A DNA stretch of 64,000 nucleotides, from contig CM056744.1 in the NCBI GenBank assembly GCA_029851415.1, positions 70,612,172-70,676,171 on the forward strand, given 5' to 3'. Below are positions 1 through 11,762 of this stretch, in pieces. Under the pieces are notes generated by a model, which was given only the letters and a program-made list of their open reading frames with translations, was not told where the DNA came from and made no database searches. Numbering within the stretch: position 1 is the stretch's first letter; the number at the start of each line of letters is the position of its first letter. Source of the stretch: Eretmocerus hayati. Its lineage: Eukaryota > Arthropoda > Insecta > Hymenoptera > Aphelinidae. A program made the position numbers and the translations under genes.

Positions 1-1
1 T

Positions 2-1582
2 GATCTCCTTTCGAAAGGAAAGAAATTCGAATGGAAAGGCGAACAACAACAGAGTTTTGAGATCTTAAAAGCAGCTTTATGCCAAGCACCTGTGCTGGCC
101 CCTATTGATTTCAATCAGCCCTTTACCTTGACTGTGGATGCATCTAATATAGCTATCGGAGCTGTACTTTCACAAGGTGAGCCCCCCCCTCCCCCCCAAG
201 AAAAACCCGTAGCATATATGTCAAAATCCTTGAACAAAGCCGAGAAGAACTACTCGGCGACAGAAAGAGAATGTCTCGCGGTTGTAAGCGCGGTTCAACA
301 CTTCCGCCACTTTCTCTACGGTAAACCCTTTGTCATCTATGGCGATTATGAGCCTTTGACCTGGATAGAATCCCTTAAGGACCCCATGAGTAGACTGAAC
401 CGCTGGAGAGCAAAGCTAAGAGGTTATAACTATGTTTTCAAATACGAACCCGGCCGCCTGAATACCAATGCCGACTCCCTTTCCAGAAACCCCGTAGATA
501 TTACAGTTTCTGACAAGCCTTTGCCTCCTCCTCCCACCTATCACTGTTCTTGCACCTCTTCTGAAGGTTACAGTGAAAGTGATTCAGACTCGTCTACAAC
601 CTCGGCAAGACTCCTACCAATCATCGCCAAACCAACGAAAACATCCCTACAAAGGGCAGCCAATGCTCGAAATAGAACCAACTCCGATTCATCATCCACA
701 TCTTCTCAAGCCCAGTGTATCAACCGCGACAGGAGAAAGAGATCTCGAATAGAGCCCCCTGAACGGCCAGAGAACATGTCTGCAGGCCAGGGGGATCTCG
801 ATGGCAGCACTATCCCCAAGCGGTTGAGACAAAGGAAACTACGCGTGGACTCGCAAGCCCCGTCTGCTATTTCCCCCGCGATCACTCCTTCCACTATCGA
901 TAAAAGCCCTTCAGGAACCTCCAGTAGTGACTCGACGGAGTCCGAGACCGAACACGAAGAACCTCCTATTCCTTCCAAAAACAGGTCCTTCAGGCCCGAG
1001 CTGCTAATCCAAGACAAAGATCTCCTATCCTCATCTTCCACTGATACTATTCCCACCAATGATGACCATCAGACCACTGGAACAGATGCAGTTCCAGCCT
1101 CCTCGACCTCGAAATCCTCAGAATCTAAAATTCCCCAGCCACCTTTTTCCAAAATCCTTGATAATAAAACTTCTGCACATCATATAATAAATGACCCTGA
1201 CTCCTCTCCTTCATCCTCTGACGATGAATTCAAACCCAACGCTCAATCAACTAAAAGATGGTCCAAGGACTTACAACGGACTTCATCCGAACCAGGTACG
1301 TTCTGGTGGGATGACGAAAGAGAAGACAAAGATCCTACTCACCTGACTTTTTCCGACCTACAGCTAGATCTTTCACCTACGGGCTCCACCTCGTCGTTAC
1401 CAGCTCATCTAGGGAACGAACCTGTACCTAATGATATAGTAGAACAGTGGGTAGCAGAGTCGTTTATTCCTCCAGAAACTACTCCAATACCTGAAGCTAT
1501 GAGGACGAAAATGTCACCTTCCAGAGAATCTTTTACCAAATCCACCCCCCATCCACTTTTCGGGAGTAAGAGAAACAGATGA
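2..1582 (+). pseudogene. pol: gypsy-type pol, part 1: RT tail, RNase H, Ser/Pro-rich spacer (partial)
   Basis: The open frame runs in from the window edge at base 2, so the 5' part of pol lies outside. The first ~30 codons are the end of the reverse transcriptase/connection region. RNase H follows, roughly residues 10-135 counted from the Met at 92. It shows TVDAS, the ERECLAVV helix, a GDYEPL motif where TDHxPL is usual, and the closing NADSLSR. These are the acidic positions expected of a Ty3/gypsy RNase H that removes RNA from the DNA hybrid during reverse transcription. After RNase H the frame becomes a ~350-residue Ser/Pro/Thr-rich, probably disordered spacer. A TGA at 1580-1582 ends the frame, but the integrase part continues in the same frame directly after it. 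The break is therefore one in-frame stop: either a nonsense mutation or, less likely, a readthrough site. Confidence 0.88.
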
Positions 1583-3358
1583 CCGAGTTTCTGGAAAACC
1601 TTGAGCACCATACCCCAGGGAAACAGTGACCCTGAGACTGATTCGTGCCCCTCACTGACAAAACGTCACTCACTGATTTCAAAAGATAGGGAACTAACTG
1701 CAAAAGATTTTTCACCTAGACCTACCCAGAATCAACCTATTACCCCTGTCCCCTCACCTCAATCACCCGTGAAGAACACCAATACTCCTGTACCCTCAAC
1801 CATACCTAATACAAGTAAAGAAAACCATCATGAAATGGGATCCACTATACAACCTGACTTAGACTACAAAGAGCCCGTGACATTGAACACATTGTCGACC
1901 AGAGAATGCATCACTTACATTAAAGACAAGATTGTACATTTTATATCAGCTGATTGTGAAATAACCTCCTCAAACAACAAATTGCTCCGAGATATTGGAG
2001 CAATCGATCCAGAAAAATTGAAATCGCAAAATTTAGAAGTAGGGGATGTAATTGTTAATAACAGTCGCAACCGGTTGATTTATAGTTTAGTCGTCTCAGA
2101 AAGCAGTAGTAGCTCGATAACTCCGTCTAGTTTGAAAACGTGTTTACAAAATCTTTCTAAGTTGGTACAAAAATCGGATATCCACTCTTTTCGAGTCGGG
2201 AGGGTAGGAGAGTTAACTGACAAACTACCAAAATCAGTAGTAAAAGATGCTCTTGAAAAGAAGTTTAGAGAATTTCCACTGACCATAACCTTCTGTTATG
2301 GAAGCTGCATTATTCCCCCAATTGAAAAAATAAATTCTATAATAGGAGACTTCCACTCGAGGTTATTTTGTGGACATCGCGGGTCTGGAAAATCCTACAG
2401 GAGAGTTCGAGGAAGATATTTTTGGAAAGGAATGAAGCGGGACGTTGGAGAGTTCATCAGCAAATGCTCTGTTTGCCAGGAACAAAAACTGATAGGAATC
2501 CGGACCAAAGTCCCCATGATCATATCTGACACGCCATTAGAAGTCTTCTCGAAAGTAGCCATTGACACGGTGTGGCCGTTACCCCTTACTCCTTCAAATA
2601 ACAAACACATTTTGACTATGCAATGTCAACTTTCTAAATTTTGCCTAGCAGTCCCTTTGCCTGACATTCGAGCTATCACCATCGCTGATGCTATAGCCCG
2701 TCATCTCATAGCTAATTTTGGAGTCCCCCGAGTAATCTTAAGTGATAGAGGTACCAGCTTCAAAAATCGGTTACTTGAAGAACTTGCAAAGATTTTTGGC
2801 ATTAAACTCATAACAACCACTAGTTATCACCCTCAAGGTAACGCTTCACTGGAATGCAGTCACGCTATGCTTGGTAGCTACATACGTACAAAAGCAACTA
2901 AGGAATTAGATTGGGATACTGTAGTGCCGTTCGCGATGTTTGAATATAACACCTCGGTTCACAGTTCCACTGGTTTCAGCCCCTTCGAAATTATCTATGG
3001 GCGTAAGGCTCGTACCATAGACAAATACCCCGACGAATTTGAACTAGAAACATACAACTCTTATTTATGTAATCTCATGAAAACCCTTGCCGAAATAAAG
3101 AAAGTTGCTCGAGACAATTTGAAAGATTCGAAAGAGAAAACCAAGATTCAATACGATAAAAAGACGAAATCAAAAGACCTGCGAGTAGGAATGGAAGTTT
3201 ATGATTTATTAGAACCTAGGAAAGGCCAATTAGACAAATTTTTCAATGGGAAATTCAAAGTCGTAGAAGTTCATCGAAACAACAATGTATTGTTAGAATC
3301 AGCTAATGGAAAACGGTTTTTGAAACACGTAGATAAAGTAAAGCGAGCATTTTGCTAA
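1583..3358 (+). pseudogene. pol: gypsy-type pol, part 2: integrase region
   Basis: This continues the upstream pol frame after the TGA at 1580-1582. There is no ATG at the beginning (the frame could only open on a TTG at 1601), which argues against independent translation. The first ~95 residues are still low-complexity. A pre-integrase domain typical of envelope-bearing insect gypsy elements follows (FRVGRVGELTD, then ITFCYGS). Next comes the zinc-binding HHCC domain (FHSRLFCGH, CSVCQEQK). The DDE core shows D in VAIDTV, D in ILSDRGTSF and E in NASLECSH, so the catalytic triad appears preserved. The C-terminal part has the usual YDKKTK and LRVGMEVYDLL features of the chromatin/DNA-binding tail. 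Integrase joins the element cDNA to host DNA. The frame ends 37 bases before the env ATG. Confidence 0.87.
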
Positions 3359-3385
3359 CGAGAACATATGTATCTTGGTTGTTAC

Positions 3386-3387
3386 AG
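3386..3387 (+). promoter_or_regulatory. candidate 3' splice site for env mRNA
   Basis: A pyrimidine-biased stretch ending in ttgttacag lies just before the env ATG at 3396. Envelope genes of insect gypsy-type elements are commonly made from a spliced subgenomic RNA, and env here lies in a different frame from pol. The donor would lie upstream of the window, so this is inference from position and motif only. Confidence 0.35.
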
Positions 3388-3395
3388 GTGCAACT

Positions 3396-5438
3396 ATGAC
3401 ATCCTGCAACACGTTATTCTGGATTCTTTCATGGATCACCACTTGTTCTGTGTATATTTTGGGTGTCATGAACACGACGCATATGATTAGGCCTATCGTT
3501 ACAAATCCTGGTATTTATTATGAGTACGTCGGTGGAGGTAAAATGATAAGGTCCAAATGGACAATTTCAATAACCATAGACTGTAGTAATATGATAGAGA
3601 AAAATGATTGGAAAGAGAGACAATTACTTTCGATGAGACAGAGGTGCTCGAACAAATTTCCCGACTGCGACCAATTGATTCCCCGATCTAAATTAGACGC
3701 TATGATGCACTCATTTGAAATGTTACAGAAAGACCAGACAGATTCTTTCTCTTTACCATCCGTGTCCTCTCCTAATACCTTGCACGGTCATGATGTGAAA
3801 AGAAGGGGAGCTCCATTAGAATTAGTTGGTTGGATTAATAGAAAGTTATTTGGAACTATGGACGCTGATGACCGAGAGCTCTTAACAAAGCAAGTGAACG
3901 ATCTTTACGACCGAAATCAGAATATATCTTTGTTAGCTTCTGAACGGACCCATATTCTCAGATCAGAACTTGATAACATACATAAATTCATGAATTTCCA
4001 AAATCATCAAGTTGAAAAATTATACATAATGTTGTCCAAAAATTTGGCTTCCTCCTCGAACGCAATTGACACTGTGACATTGCGAGAGAATATAGAAATA
4101 TGGGCCACAGAATTCGAAACGGCGTTGCTCCATTCTATCTCGTCATATAAAACCCTAATTAACGCCATTGAAACGACAACAAGAGGACATTTACACCCTC
4201 TCTTGCTCAGTCACGACCAACTTCAAAATATATTACATGACGTAAATAATTACAAGTTTAGCCATGCGCTCCCATGGGACAAAGAATTGATCACCCCAGA
4301 ATACTTATTTTCTATCTCGAAATCTTTTGTATACATACATAATCAGAAATTCATAGTCACCTTAACCTTTCCTCTAGCAGACGTAACAGAATTTTCACAT
4401 TATCGTATCCACAGTCTCCCCATTTTCGCGAAAGATCTTAAGAACCATAACACCTTCATATCAATCCGTCCGAGATTCTCGGATATTTTTGTATCAAAGA
4501 ATTTCCGATCTTTTATACTCTTCTATGGGAAAGAAATACAAAATTGCATCAATAGAAATAACACAAACCTGTGCGAAGCCGTAGAACCTATATTCTCAAG
4601 TCATATAGACAATCCATGTGAATTTCAATTTCTACTAAAAACTGTACCAAATAGACCAAATGACTGTGACTATATCTCAAGCTCAGGCGAAGAACCATAT
4701 TTTACTCAACTTGGTTCTACTAAAGAATGGCTATTTTCTACAACAAACATTATCAGAATGAAATTAATCTGCATAGAAGGAACCACAGATGAATTCCTAC
4801 TCAATGGTACAGGGATATTATCACTTAATGGTCAATGCACAGCTCACGCCGTTAATTTCACACGTTATGGAATCAATGAGGTAATGCTAGACTTCACATT
4901 TTCTTACGAATCCGAATTTCACCTTAATATGACTCATTTACTTTCGAAATCAATAATGGATGCAATGGAAGACAAAAAACATGAAATATCAGAAAACGTC
5001 GAAGATTGGCTATCTGGTGGCAACTCAATCGCTTTGAATGAGATAGAAAGGCAATATCGGGAAATGAGCCAACGTGAAAGAATATCAGAAAATTTTCACA
5101 ATCATCTAAACGTCTCATTTTTCCTAACGATTATTATTGCGATATTACTCTGCATCGCCCTAAGGAAACTTGAAATTTGCCTGAAATTGAAAAAGATTAA
5201 AGACAATTTAGACAACTCTACAAAAACACATAATTTGGAACTCAAATCATGGGAAAATATTACACCTGTAACTAGGCCGCAACAGCCACCACCTGAACCA
5301 CCAAGTGCTATGAACTGCCGGTCATTGATAACAGTCGCGAACCCGCAAACAAACGCTCGAGGAATCTCATTTATTTACACCCCGACGACCCGTTCAACGG
5401 ATATTGATATCCCCACTCAAGGAATCGATTACCCGTAA
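3396..5438 (+). CDS. env: baculovirus F-like / errantivirus-type envelope glycoprotein
   Basis: An uninterrupted frame of about 680 codons from the ATG at 3396; the frame opens at 3375 on a TTG, which I do not favour. The protein starts with a hydrophobic stretch, a probable signal peptide (residues ~4-25). A GIYYEYVGG segment follows, of the kind found near the start of insect retroviral Env/F proteins. A basic furin-like site (VKRR) lies near residue 136 and is followed by GAPLELVGWINRKLFGTMDADD-type fusion-peptide sequence, the hallmark of the group-II-F-like family. A coiled-coil-prone segment comes next. A single membrane helix (FFLTIIIAILLCIAL, about residues 570-590) and a ~90-residue cytoplasmic tail complete the class I fusion glycoprotein layout. 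It lies 37 bases after pol in another frame. No break is visible, unlike pol, but whether it is still expressed or functional cannot be judged here. Confidence 0.85.
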   Translation: MTSCNTLFWILSWITTCSVYILGVMNTTHMIRPIVTNPGIYYEYVGGGKMIRSKWTISITIDCSNMIEKNDWKERQLLSMRQRCSNKFPDCDQLIPRSKLDAMMHSFEMLQKDQTDSFSLPSVSSPNTLHGHDVKRRGAPLELVGWINRKLFGTMDADDRELLTKQVNDLYDRNQNISLLASERTHILRSELDNIHKFMNFQNHQVEKLYIMLSKNLASSSNAIDTVTLRENIEIWATEFETALLHSISSYKTLINAIETTTRGHLHPLLLSHDQLQNILHDVNNYKFSHALPWDKELITPEYLFSISKSFVYIHNQKFIVTLTFPLADVTEFSHYRIHSLPIFAKDLKNHNTFISIRPRFSDIFVSKNFRSFILFYGKEIQNCINRNNTNLCEAVEPIFSSHIDNPCEFQFLLKTVPNRPNDCDYISSSGEEPYFTQLGSTKEWLFSTTNIIRMKLICIEGTTDEFLLNGTGILSLNGQCTAHAVNFTRYGINEVMLDFTFSYESEFHLNMTHLLSKSIMDAMEDKKHEISENVEDWLSGGNSIALNEIERQYREMSQRERISENFHNHLNVSFFLTIIIAILLCIALRKLEICLKLKKIKDNLDNSTKTHNLELKSWENITPVTRPQQPPPEPPSAMNCRSLITVANPQTNARGISFIYTPTTRSTDIDIPTQGIDYP

Positions 5439-5498
5439 TTAAGAAATTATCCTGGGAAACATATTAAGACACACGAGCGGAAGAGACATTCATTCTCT

Positions 5499-5570
5499 CA
5501 AACTGTAACAGGTAACATGGTGTTACCTGCACAGCAAACTGTAACAGGTAACATGGTGTTACCTGCACAG
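5499..5570 (+). repeat. two tandem 36-bp units with an internal GGTAAC/GTTACC palindrome
   Basis: The unit spans 5499-5534 and is repeated exactly at 5535-5570. Each unit contains caggtaac-atgg-tgttacctg, an inverted repeat around a short loop, so the pair gives four GTAAC/GTTAC half sites. It sits 60 bases after the env stop and just before a G-rich stretch at 5580-5590 that could be a polypurine tract. Similar GTAAC/GTTAC clusters occur in the LTRs at 14284-14410 and 16575-16665. A role as an element-borne protein-binding or insulator-like site is speculation. Confidence 0.8.
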
Positions 5571-6963
5571 TAAGACGTGCGGGGTGGGGGTCTGTGGCGG
5601 TCACTTAATGTTACATCGGTAACAGCCTTAAAATCACAATTTTCATGAATTAGAACAAATTCAATGGTACTAACCTTAGTGAGGACCACATTTATTATCG
5701 TTCAGTGAAACATCCGGTCATATTTTCAAAATAGCCAACGATCAAATAAAACTCCTAACCACAACAGAGAATCTACGTATAACATATTATTCACATCGAA
5801 GTCTTTGGCCGTAAGAGCGGGCGAAAACGGTATAAGGAGTCCACTCTCACCACGCGCCGCGTCACTCCAAACCTCCGCCGGATGTAGACAACCATCCCTC
5901 GCGGGGAACTCAATCAGTTCGTGAAAGAATAGTCACCTGAGCCCAAAAAAGTCAGGATCCTGGGCATTCAAGTCGGAAAAATCTCGTCCCCAAGTAGCCG
6001 CTACCAAAACCTCGTGCCGCCCCATAGCAAACAGCTCGTTCCTCCGACGTTCGGCTCGACGTAAGGCCCTCACGACCCTCCAATTATCGAACTGTAATTC
6101 CAAGGAAAAGGAAAAATCATCATTACAACGACGACTTCACCATTTTCTTGCGTTTTAATCCATCATCTAGCACTTACACAAATGCGCTCGTAGGAACGGC
6201 GTGGCAATCGCCGAATATAAGGCAAGGGATTTCTCCCCTGAGCCACGCGACTCTTGTTCATCGATCTGTGCCTCCTTATAGCCGCCCAATCCTCAAACTG
6301 AAAAGAAAAAAAGTCCCAATTCAAAATCACTGATAACACGTTATATTCTGATTTCGAAGTAATCGCACTCACATTCACCCAACGGGCGCGGGCCAATAGT
6401 GGGAATCGGTACGTATTTTCAGCTTCCATAGTTGTTGGAAAATTTTTTTTTCCGAGATCGGCACGACAAGGTTCACCTTCGCAACCTACACTGAAACTGT
6501 GACTGGAGTATATTAGACGGACAGTTAATAGACTGACATCTAACATCTTACTGCAGACATTTGGATGGAATTCGCTGACACCTAAATTTTCGACCGTTGC
6601 AATGTTTTAACAGCAATGCAGTTTCGGCTTTTGACAGTGCAATTTCGATTTCTTGAGAAAAAAAACGAATAGACATCTCGATACCTGGATTGCAAAAGCT
6701 CAAGATAGTTTCCTCATAATTACGACTTCGATTCTTGAAACATGGTCCTAAGTACATGAACGAAAAAAAAAAAATTTCTACAATATATATGTATATATAC
6801 ATGTTTTTTTATTCATGAATTTCAATTTATCTAATAAACTAAAATTGTCAACCATTACAACCATCAAATTCGAAATAATTATCTTGAAAATAATATTAAA
6901 TCTATAGATCAAATAGCTGTAACATATAGATACTGTATAGCCACACAAAGTGGCATATGTATA
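5571..6963 (+). other. non-coding 3' flank of the provirus; candidate 3' LTR start at 5593
   Basis: No convincing gene. A G-rich run (5580-5590) is followed by TGTGGCGG at 5593, a plausible polypurine tract plus LTR start. TATAAGG at 5831-5837 could be an LTR TATA box. The 5' LTR is outside the window, so the LTR cannot be delimited by comparison and its 3' end is unknown. Bases 6560-6960 are AT-rich with a short TA tract at about 6783-6800. Confidence 0.3.
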
Positions 6964-8701
6964 TGAGTCATTCTGGAGCAAGCTGGACAAAACCGTCACC
7001 AGGGGGGTCTGGGAAAAATCCGCGAAAATTTTTTTCCATTAGTACTATGTTAAAATAGTACGAAAAAATTTTTTTCAGATTTTTTCGGCCCCCCCTGTGG
7101 GCCCGAGGGCCCATAAAAGGGCCATTTTAGGCCCTTTTTTAGCCTATTCTAAAGAAATCATAGTTCCAACGCAATTCAATATTTTTCAACGTACTTGGGC
7201 GCATTTTTCTCGTCAAGACTAGTACTTTTGAAAAAAGGATTGTCCAACGCCACTCAGTGAGCCTGACGGCTTCTGCAAGCTAATTATCGAGAGCAAATTT
7301 TAGCGATTTTTGGGCCTGCTTCAAAGCGATCTAGCTCCTACTAGACATGTGATAATCGACTTCTGCAGGTAGTCATTTCGAAGGTCTTGGAAGAACCTAC
7401 AATGTGGCCACCTGCAGAAGTCGATTATCGTATTTTTCATAGGAGCTATAGCCGACACAAGTTGAGCTATTTACGAAAAAGTCGAAAATTCAGGACTCGA
7501 TTCCAAAAATATATCTTAATCTTTTTTCACCAAAATTGTGCGAGAATGTTCTTTCAGATATCTTCTTTTATCAAAGAAAATTTGGCGGAGGTTATTTTTT
7601 TTTATTTTTTTGCCGAGCGTTACAAAATGCCGCATTGCGTGTCAGAACCCGTCGACAGAATCTAAGTTCTTGAGGGGCAGAGGGACGACTATTTAGAGCA
7701 AAACTGACCTCAGAATTGTGTTCAGATGGTCATTTTGAGTCGGAAAAGTATGTTTGGATCCTCATTCTAGCCCATTATCTCATTTGTAAGCCAGAACAAG
7801 TAAAATCATGCTCTCGGTCGCTTACGCTCGAATAGCCAAAATAATGCCTATTTTTGACACGGTAAAGAGAACCTACAGCTCGCTCCTGGCTGGAGGCACG
7901 TCCCCGCAACTTCTCACACGTACTTGGGGGTACTTTGGGGAGTACTTTCACACAGATTGGTGCACATCAGTCCAGATGGGAGCGTATGCTACCGTGGTCA
8001 AAGATGCCGTTTTTGCTATAACCACGAAATGCGGCATTTTGTAACACTCGGCAAAAAAAATCAAAAAAAATAACCTCCGCCAAATTTTTTTTACTGAAAG
8101 TAGATGTCTAAAAGAACATTTTCGCACAAGTTTGGTGGGAAAAAATTAAAATATATTTTTGGAATCGAGTCCTGAATTTTCGACTTTTTCGTAAATAGCT
8201 CAACTTGTATCGGCTATAGCTCCTATGAAAAGTACGATAATCGACTTTTGCAGCTAGTCAAATTGTAGATTTTTTCAAGACCTTCGAAATGACTACCTGC
8301 AGAAGTCGATTATTACATGTCTAGTAGGAGCTAGATCGCTTTGAAGCAGGCCCAAAAATCGCTAAAATTTGCTCTCGATAATTAGCTTGCAGAGGCCGTC
8401 AGGATCACTGAGTGGCGTCGGACAATTTTTTTCTCAAAAGTACTAGTCTTGACGAGAAAAATGCGCCCAAGTACGTTGAAAAATATTGAATTGCGTTGGA
8501 ACTATGATTTTCTTAGAATAGGCTAAAAAAGGGCCTGAAATGGCCCTTTTATAGGCCCTGGGGCCCACAAGGGGGGCCGAAAAAATCTGAAAAAAATTTT
8601 TTCGTACTATTTTAACATAGTACCAATGGGAAAAAATTTTTGCGGATTTTTCCCAGACCCCCCTGGTGACGGTTTTGTCCAGCTTGCTCCAGAATGACTC
8701 A
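6964..8701. mobile_element. 1.74-kb foldback element, TA-flanked (Tc1/mariner-like non-autonomous)
   Basis: The two ends are inverted copies over ~680 bp (6964-7640 against 8027-8701), with ~390 bp of unrelated sequence between. The ends read TGAGTCATTCTGGAGC on the left and its complement on the right, each next to TA (6962-6963 and 8702-8703). This fits TA target-site insertion, though the right TA lies in a TA run. Shared internal landmarks include the GTCACCAGGGGGGTC block near each end and the AAAATGCCGCATT block at the inner edges. No transposase is encoded. Superfamily assignment rests on the TA duplication only. Confidence 0.75.
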
Positions 8702-8703
8702 TA

Positions 8704-9169
8704 TATATACCCGATTATCACTACCAAGAACGGACAATATTGAACTGCGTACATAAAAGTATCCAATATTTTGCTGATCATATTTACGTTATAAAGAATT
8801 GTTATTATTGCCATTTACGAGAATAAAATTTCGAGATATCTCTCAAAATAGAAACCATTTCAGCAATGTAAACACCGCATTTGAAAAAATATTATTATGA
8901 TTGACAATCAGTATCAAACGTTTAACCTCCAGAATTCCACGCGATTAATGAGAACTATTTTAATATAAAGGATTATTTTCAAGTTAATGAATATATACGC
9001 TCATATAAGGGGAGTATACATAAACAATAGGGAACACGCATGTGTCAGATCAAAATGTTCTAGCTTATGCAGTCGATAGTCGAAATAAAAAGAATAACTT
9101 CTGTGAAAACAGAATATTTTTAAACGCTATGAATTTTTTTTGAGAGTCGATTGAAATTGGGAATGATTC
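8704..9169. other. AT-rich intergenic DNA
   Basis: No gene, repeat array or recognisable element seen in this stretch between two foldback elements. Confidence 0.4.
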
Positions 9170-11762
9170 GGACGCCCGTTCAAATCGATGTCACGTGATT
9201 GCTGTCTGCCGCCGAGCCGACTGTCAGCAATCCAGCCGGGTTTGTTTGTCATCTAGTTAGGGTCCCTAGACAGTTTAGTACGATATATAGCGACTGTAAG
9301 TCTGCAGTGTTGTGTCCGTGTGCCGTTCAAAATTCCAAACCCCACAATATGTCGCAAATAAAATGAAATTATGAGAAAATATGAGGCTCAAACACTTTCC
9401 TGGGATAGGTAGTTGCTAGACCGATAACCAAAGGCAACACCGAGTTTTCCATGTATTTTTCCTTTCATCAGATGAGTATTTACCAAGTTCAAATAAGGAT
9501 GATCTAAATGAAATGAAAGAACTCTGTTCTTGGTGAAGAGATCCCACTTCATTTTCAGGTTTCTGGTATATGAGAATACAGTGGATATGATGAAGTCGTA
9601 CAGGGCTTGATACCACTGACCTTCATCAATACTCAAAAACATGTAATTGGTAGACCATAATATGATGTTGTCACCACCTCATGTGGTGCTTCATGTGCAT
9701 ATGTTTCCAATCAGTCTCAAAACCCAGTGAAGCATTCGAATCCCCAAGTACAGCAAGGGGGAACGGTGCAAGTTCATGTGGACGAATTGGATATACTCAG
9801 ACAGGTATTTTTCACTTCATTGTTCTCTGTGTTTCAACATCATGGTGCATATTTCACATATGTAACTGTAAAATGTTCAATTAAGAAAAAATCCTTATCT
9901 ACTTCTATGAGATTATCTTACGTTGACACAAGATGGAACATTCTTTATAAAGTCAACCATAAAATTTCAGGAATTTCAGGTGTAGTCAGATTCATGACTG
10001 GAATAAAAAAATTCTATATATTTTGTCACTACACCAATCTGTACTGACTTTGCGAATTGGTGTAAGTCGCTTGGTACGGTTGTTGCCATTCGCCTTTTGT
10101 ACATTGTGTCCAACACTATTGATCAACCAATCTGAAGCTTAGCAGAAGAATGAATTGTTTGGGTACACTGACGACTGGTGAATAACATGAAGGATGAAAT
10201 GAGACATGTTCTTGTTGCAGATTGTACCAGCACAGAAAAATCTTCTCTCGATAGAGATGACTCTTTATTCCTTATACAGATCATGACAAGTGATGGTTCT
10301 CTCAAAATACACAATGGTATTATATTTCAGTATAGATCACACCAATCTTGTGACAGAATAAACCAAGTCCACTCCGATATCAGTGATACTGTCACTGACT
10401 CCAATACTGCAGATGGTAAAATATGACCAAAGAGTTTGCATATCATTCAATAGGAAGAGAAGTGTTCGTTTAACTAAATCCATTACTCAAAGGCTTGCTC
10501 AGTGCTGATGTAATCTGCAATAAAAAAAAAGTTCCTCTCAATTATTTATGTTCCTTTGCAGTCTCTACTCACATTGTCAGAAACTCACTCTTGAGTCTCC
10601 CAAAACAACCATATTCCTCTGCTATGCTTCAGATTGTTTGGTCTGTGAAGATGAACACTGTTTACAAAGTGATAATGGCAAGAAAAGTGCCAAGGGATCG
10701 ACACCAATATCCAAAGTCAGCACAGACTAGTGTAGTGGCAAAATTTATAGAATGTTTATACTCCAGTTATGAATCTGACTACAGCTGGAATATCTGAAAT
10801 TTTACGGTTGAGTTTATAAAGAACGTTCCATCTTGAGTCAACATAAGATAATCTCATAGAAGCGGATAAGGATTCCTTCTCAATTAAACAACTTATAATT
10901 TCTGTACAACATGCACCATGACGTTGAAATATTGAAGACTATGAAATGAGGAGTACCTGTCTAAATATCCAATTTGTCCACATAAACTCCTCATTCACCC
11001 TTGCTGTACTTGGGGATTCGAATGATTCACTGGGTTTTGGGACTGAATGAAAAGATATGGATATTGAGTGGTGAAATCATCCAACTATAGTCTGCCAGTT
11101 ACATGTTTTTCAGTATCGATTAAGGTCAGTGGTATCAAGACCTCTATGGCTTCATCATTTCCATTGTATTACCATACACCAGAAACCTGAAAATGAAGTG
11201 GAATCTCTTCACCAAGAACAGAGTTCTTCCATTTCATTCAGATCATCCTTATTTAAACTTGGTAAATACTCATCTGATGAAAGGAAAAACACATGGAGAA
11301 GTCGGTGTTGCCTTTGGGTATCGGTCTAGCAACTGAGGGACGTGTCTGAGACTCACTTTCACAATTCTCATAAATTGTTATGATTTCATTTGTGCCACAT
11401 GTTGTTATTAAGTATCAGATAACATAGGGGTACACAACAACACCGCAGCCGACTGACTACTAGTCTAGTGCATGGCTGTGCACAGCTGTGCACGCTCGCA
11501 TGGAAATAAAGTTTAGTAATCCTGCGGCACCGAATTTGTCAGCTGCGGAAATTCCAAAATGAGAAATCGTTAAAAAACAATGTTATGCAGATGCAGCTCA
11601 TATGGCCATGGGCATACTTGTGGGCACTCACGGGAGTAGGTAATAATGCGGTCAATCCCAATCTACGACGTCAACTTTACCACGCCGAACAAACCCGGCT
11701 GATTGCGGACAGTCTGGTTGGCGGGAGACAGCGATCACGTGACATCGATTTGAACGGGCGTC
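9170..11762. mobile_element. 2.6-kb foldback element
   Basis: Outer ends are inverted copies that begin GGACGCCCGTTCAAATCGATGT on the left; the complement ends at 11762. Matching blocks continue inward: 9390-9640 against 11105-11340; the AGTACAGCAAGG block near 9745 against about 11005; a block near 9900-9980 against 10805-10880; and a block near 10030 against 10725. The arms are therefore ~0.9 kb with a ~650-bp centre. Arm identity looks lower (roughly 75-85 percent by eye) than in the other palindromes, with indels, so it is probably older. Short open frames in the arms are not recognisable. No clear target-site duplication was found. Confidence 0.65.

Noticed and set aside
5571..6560. Full delimitation of a 3' LTR for the env element
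   Set aside because: The 5' LTR is outside the window and no TSD can be tested, so only a candidate start is given.
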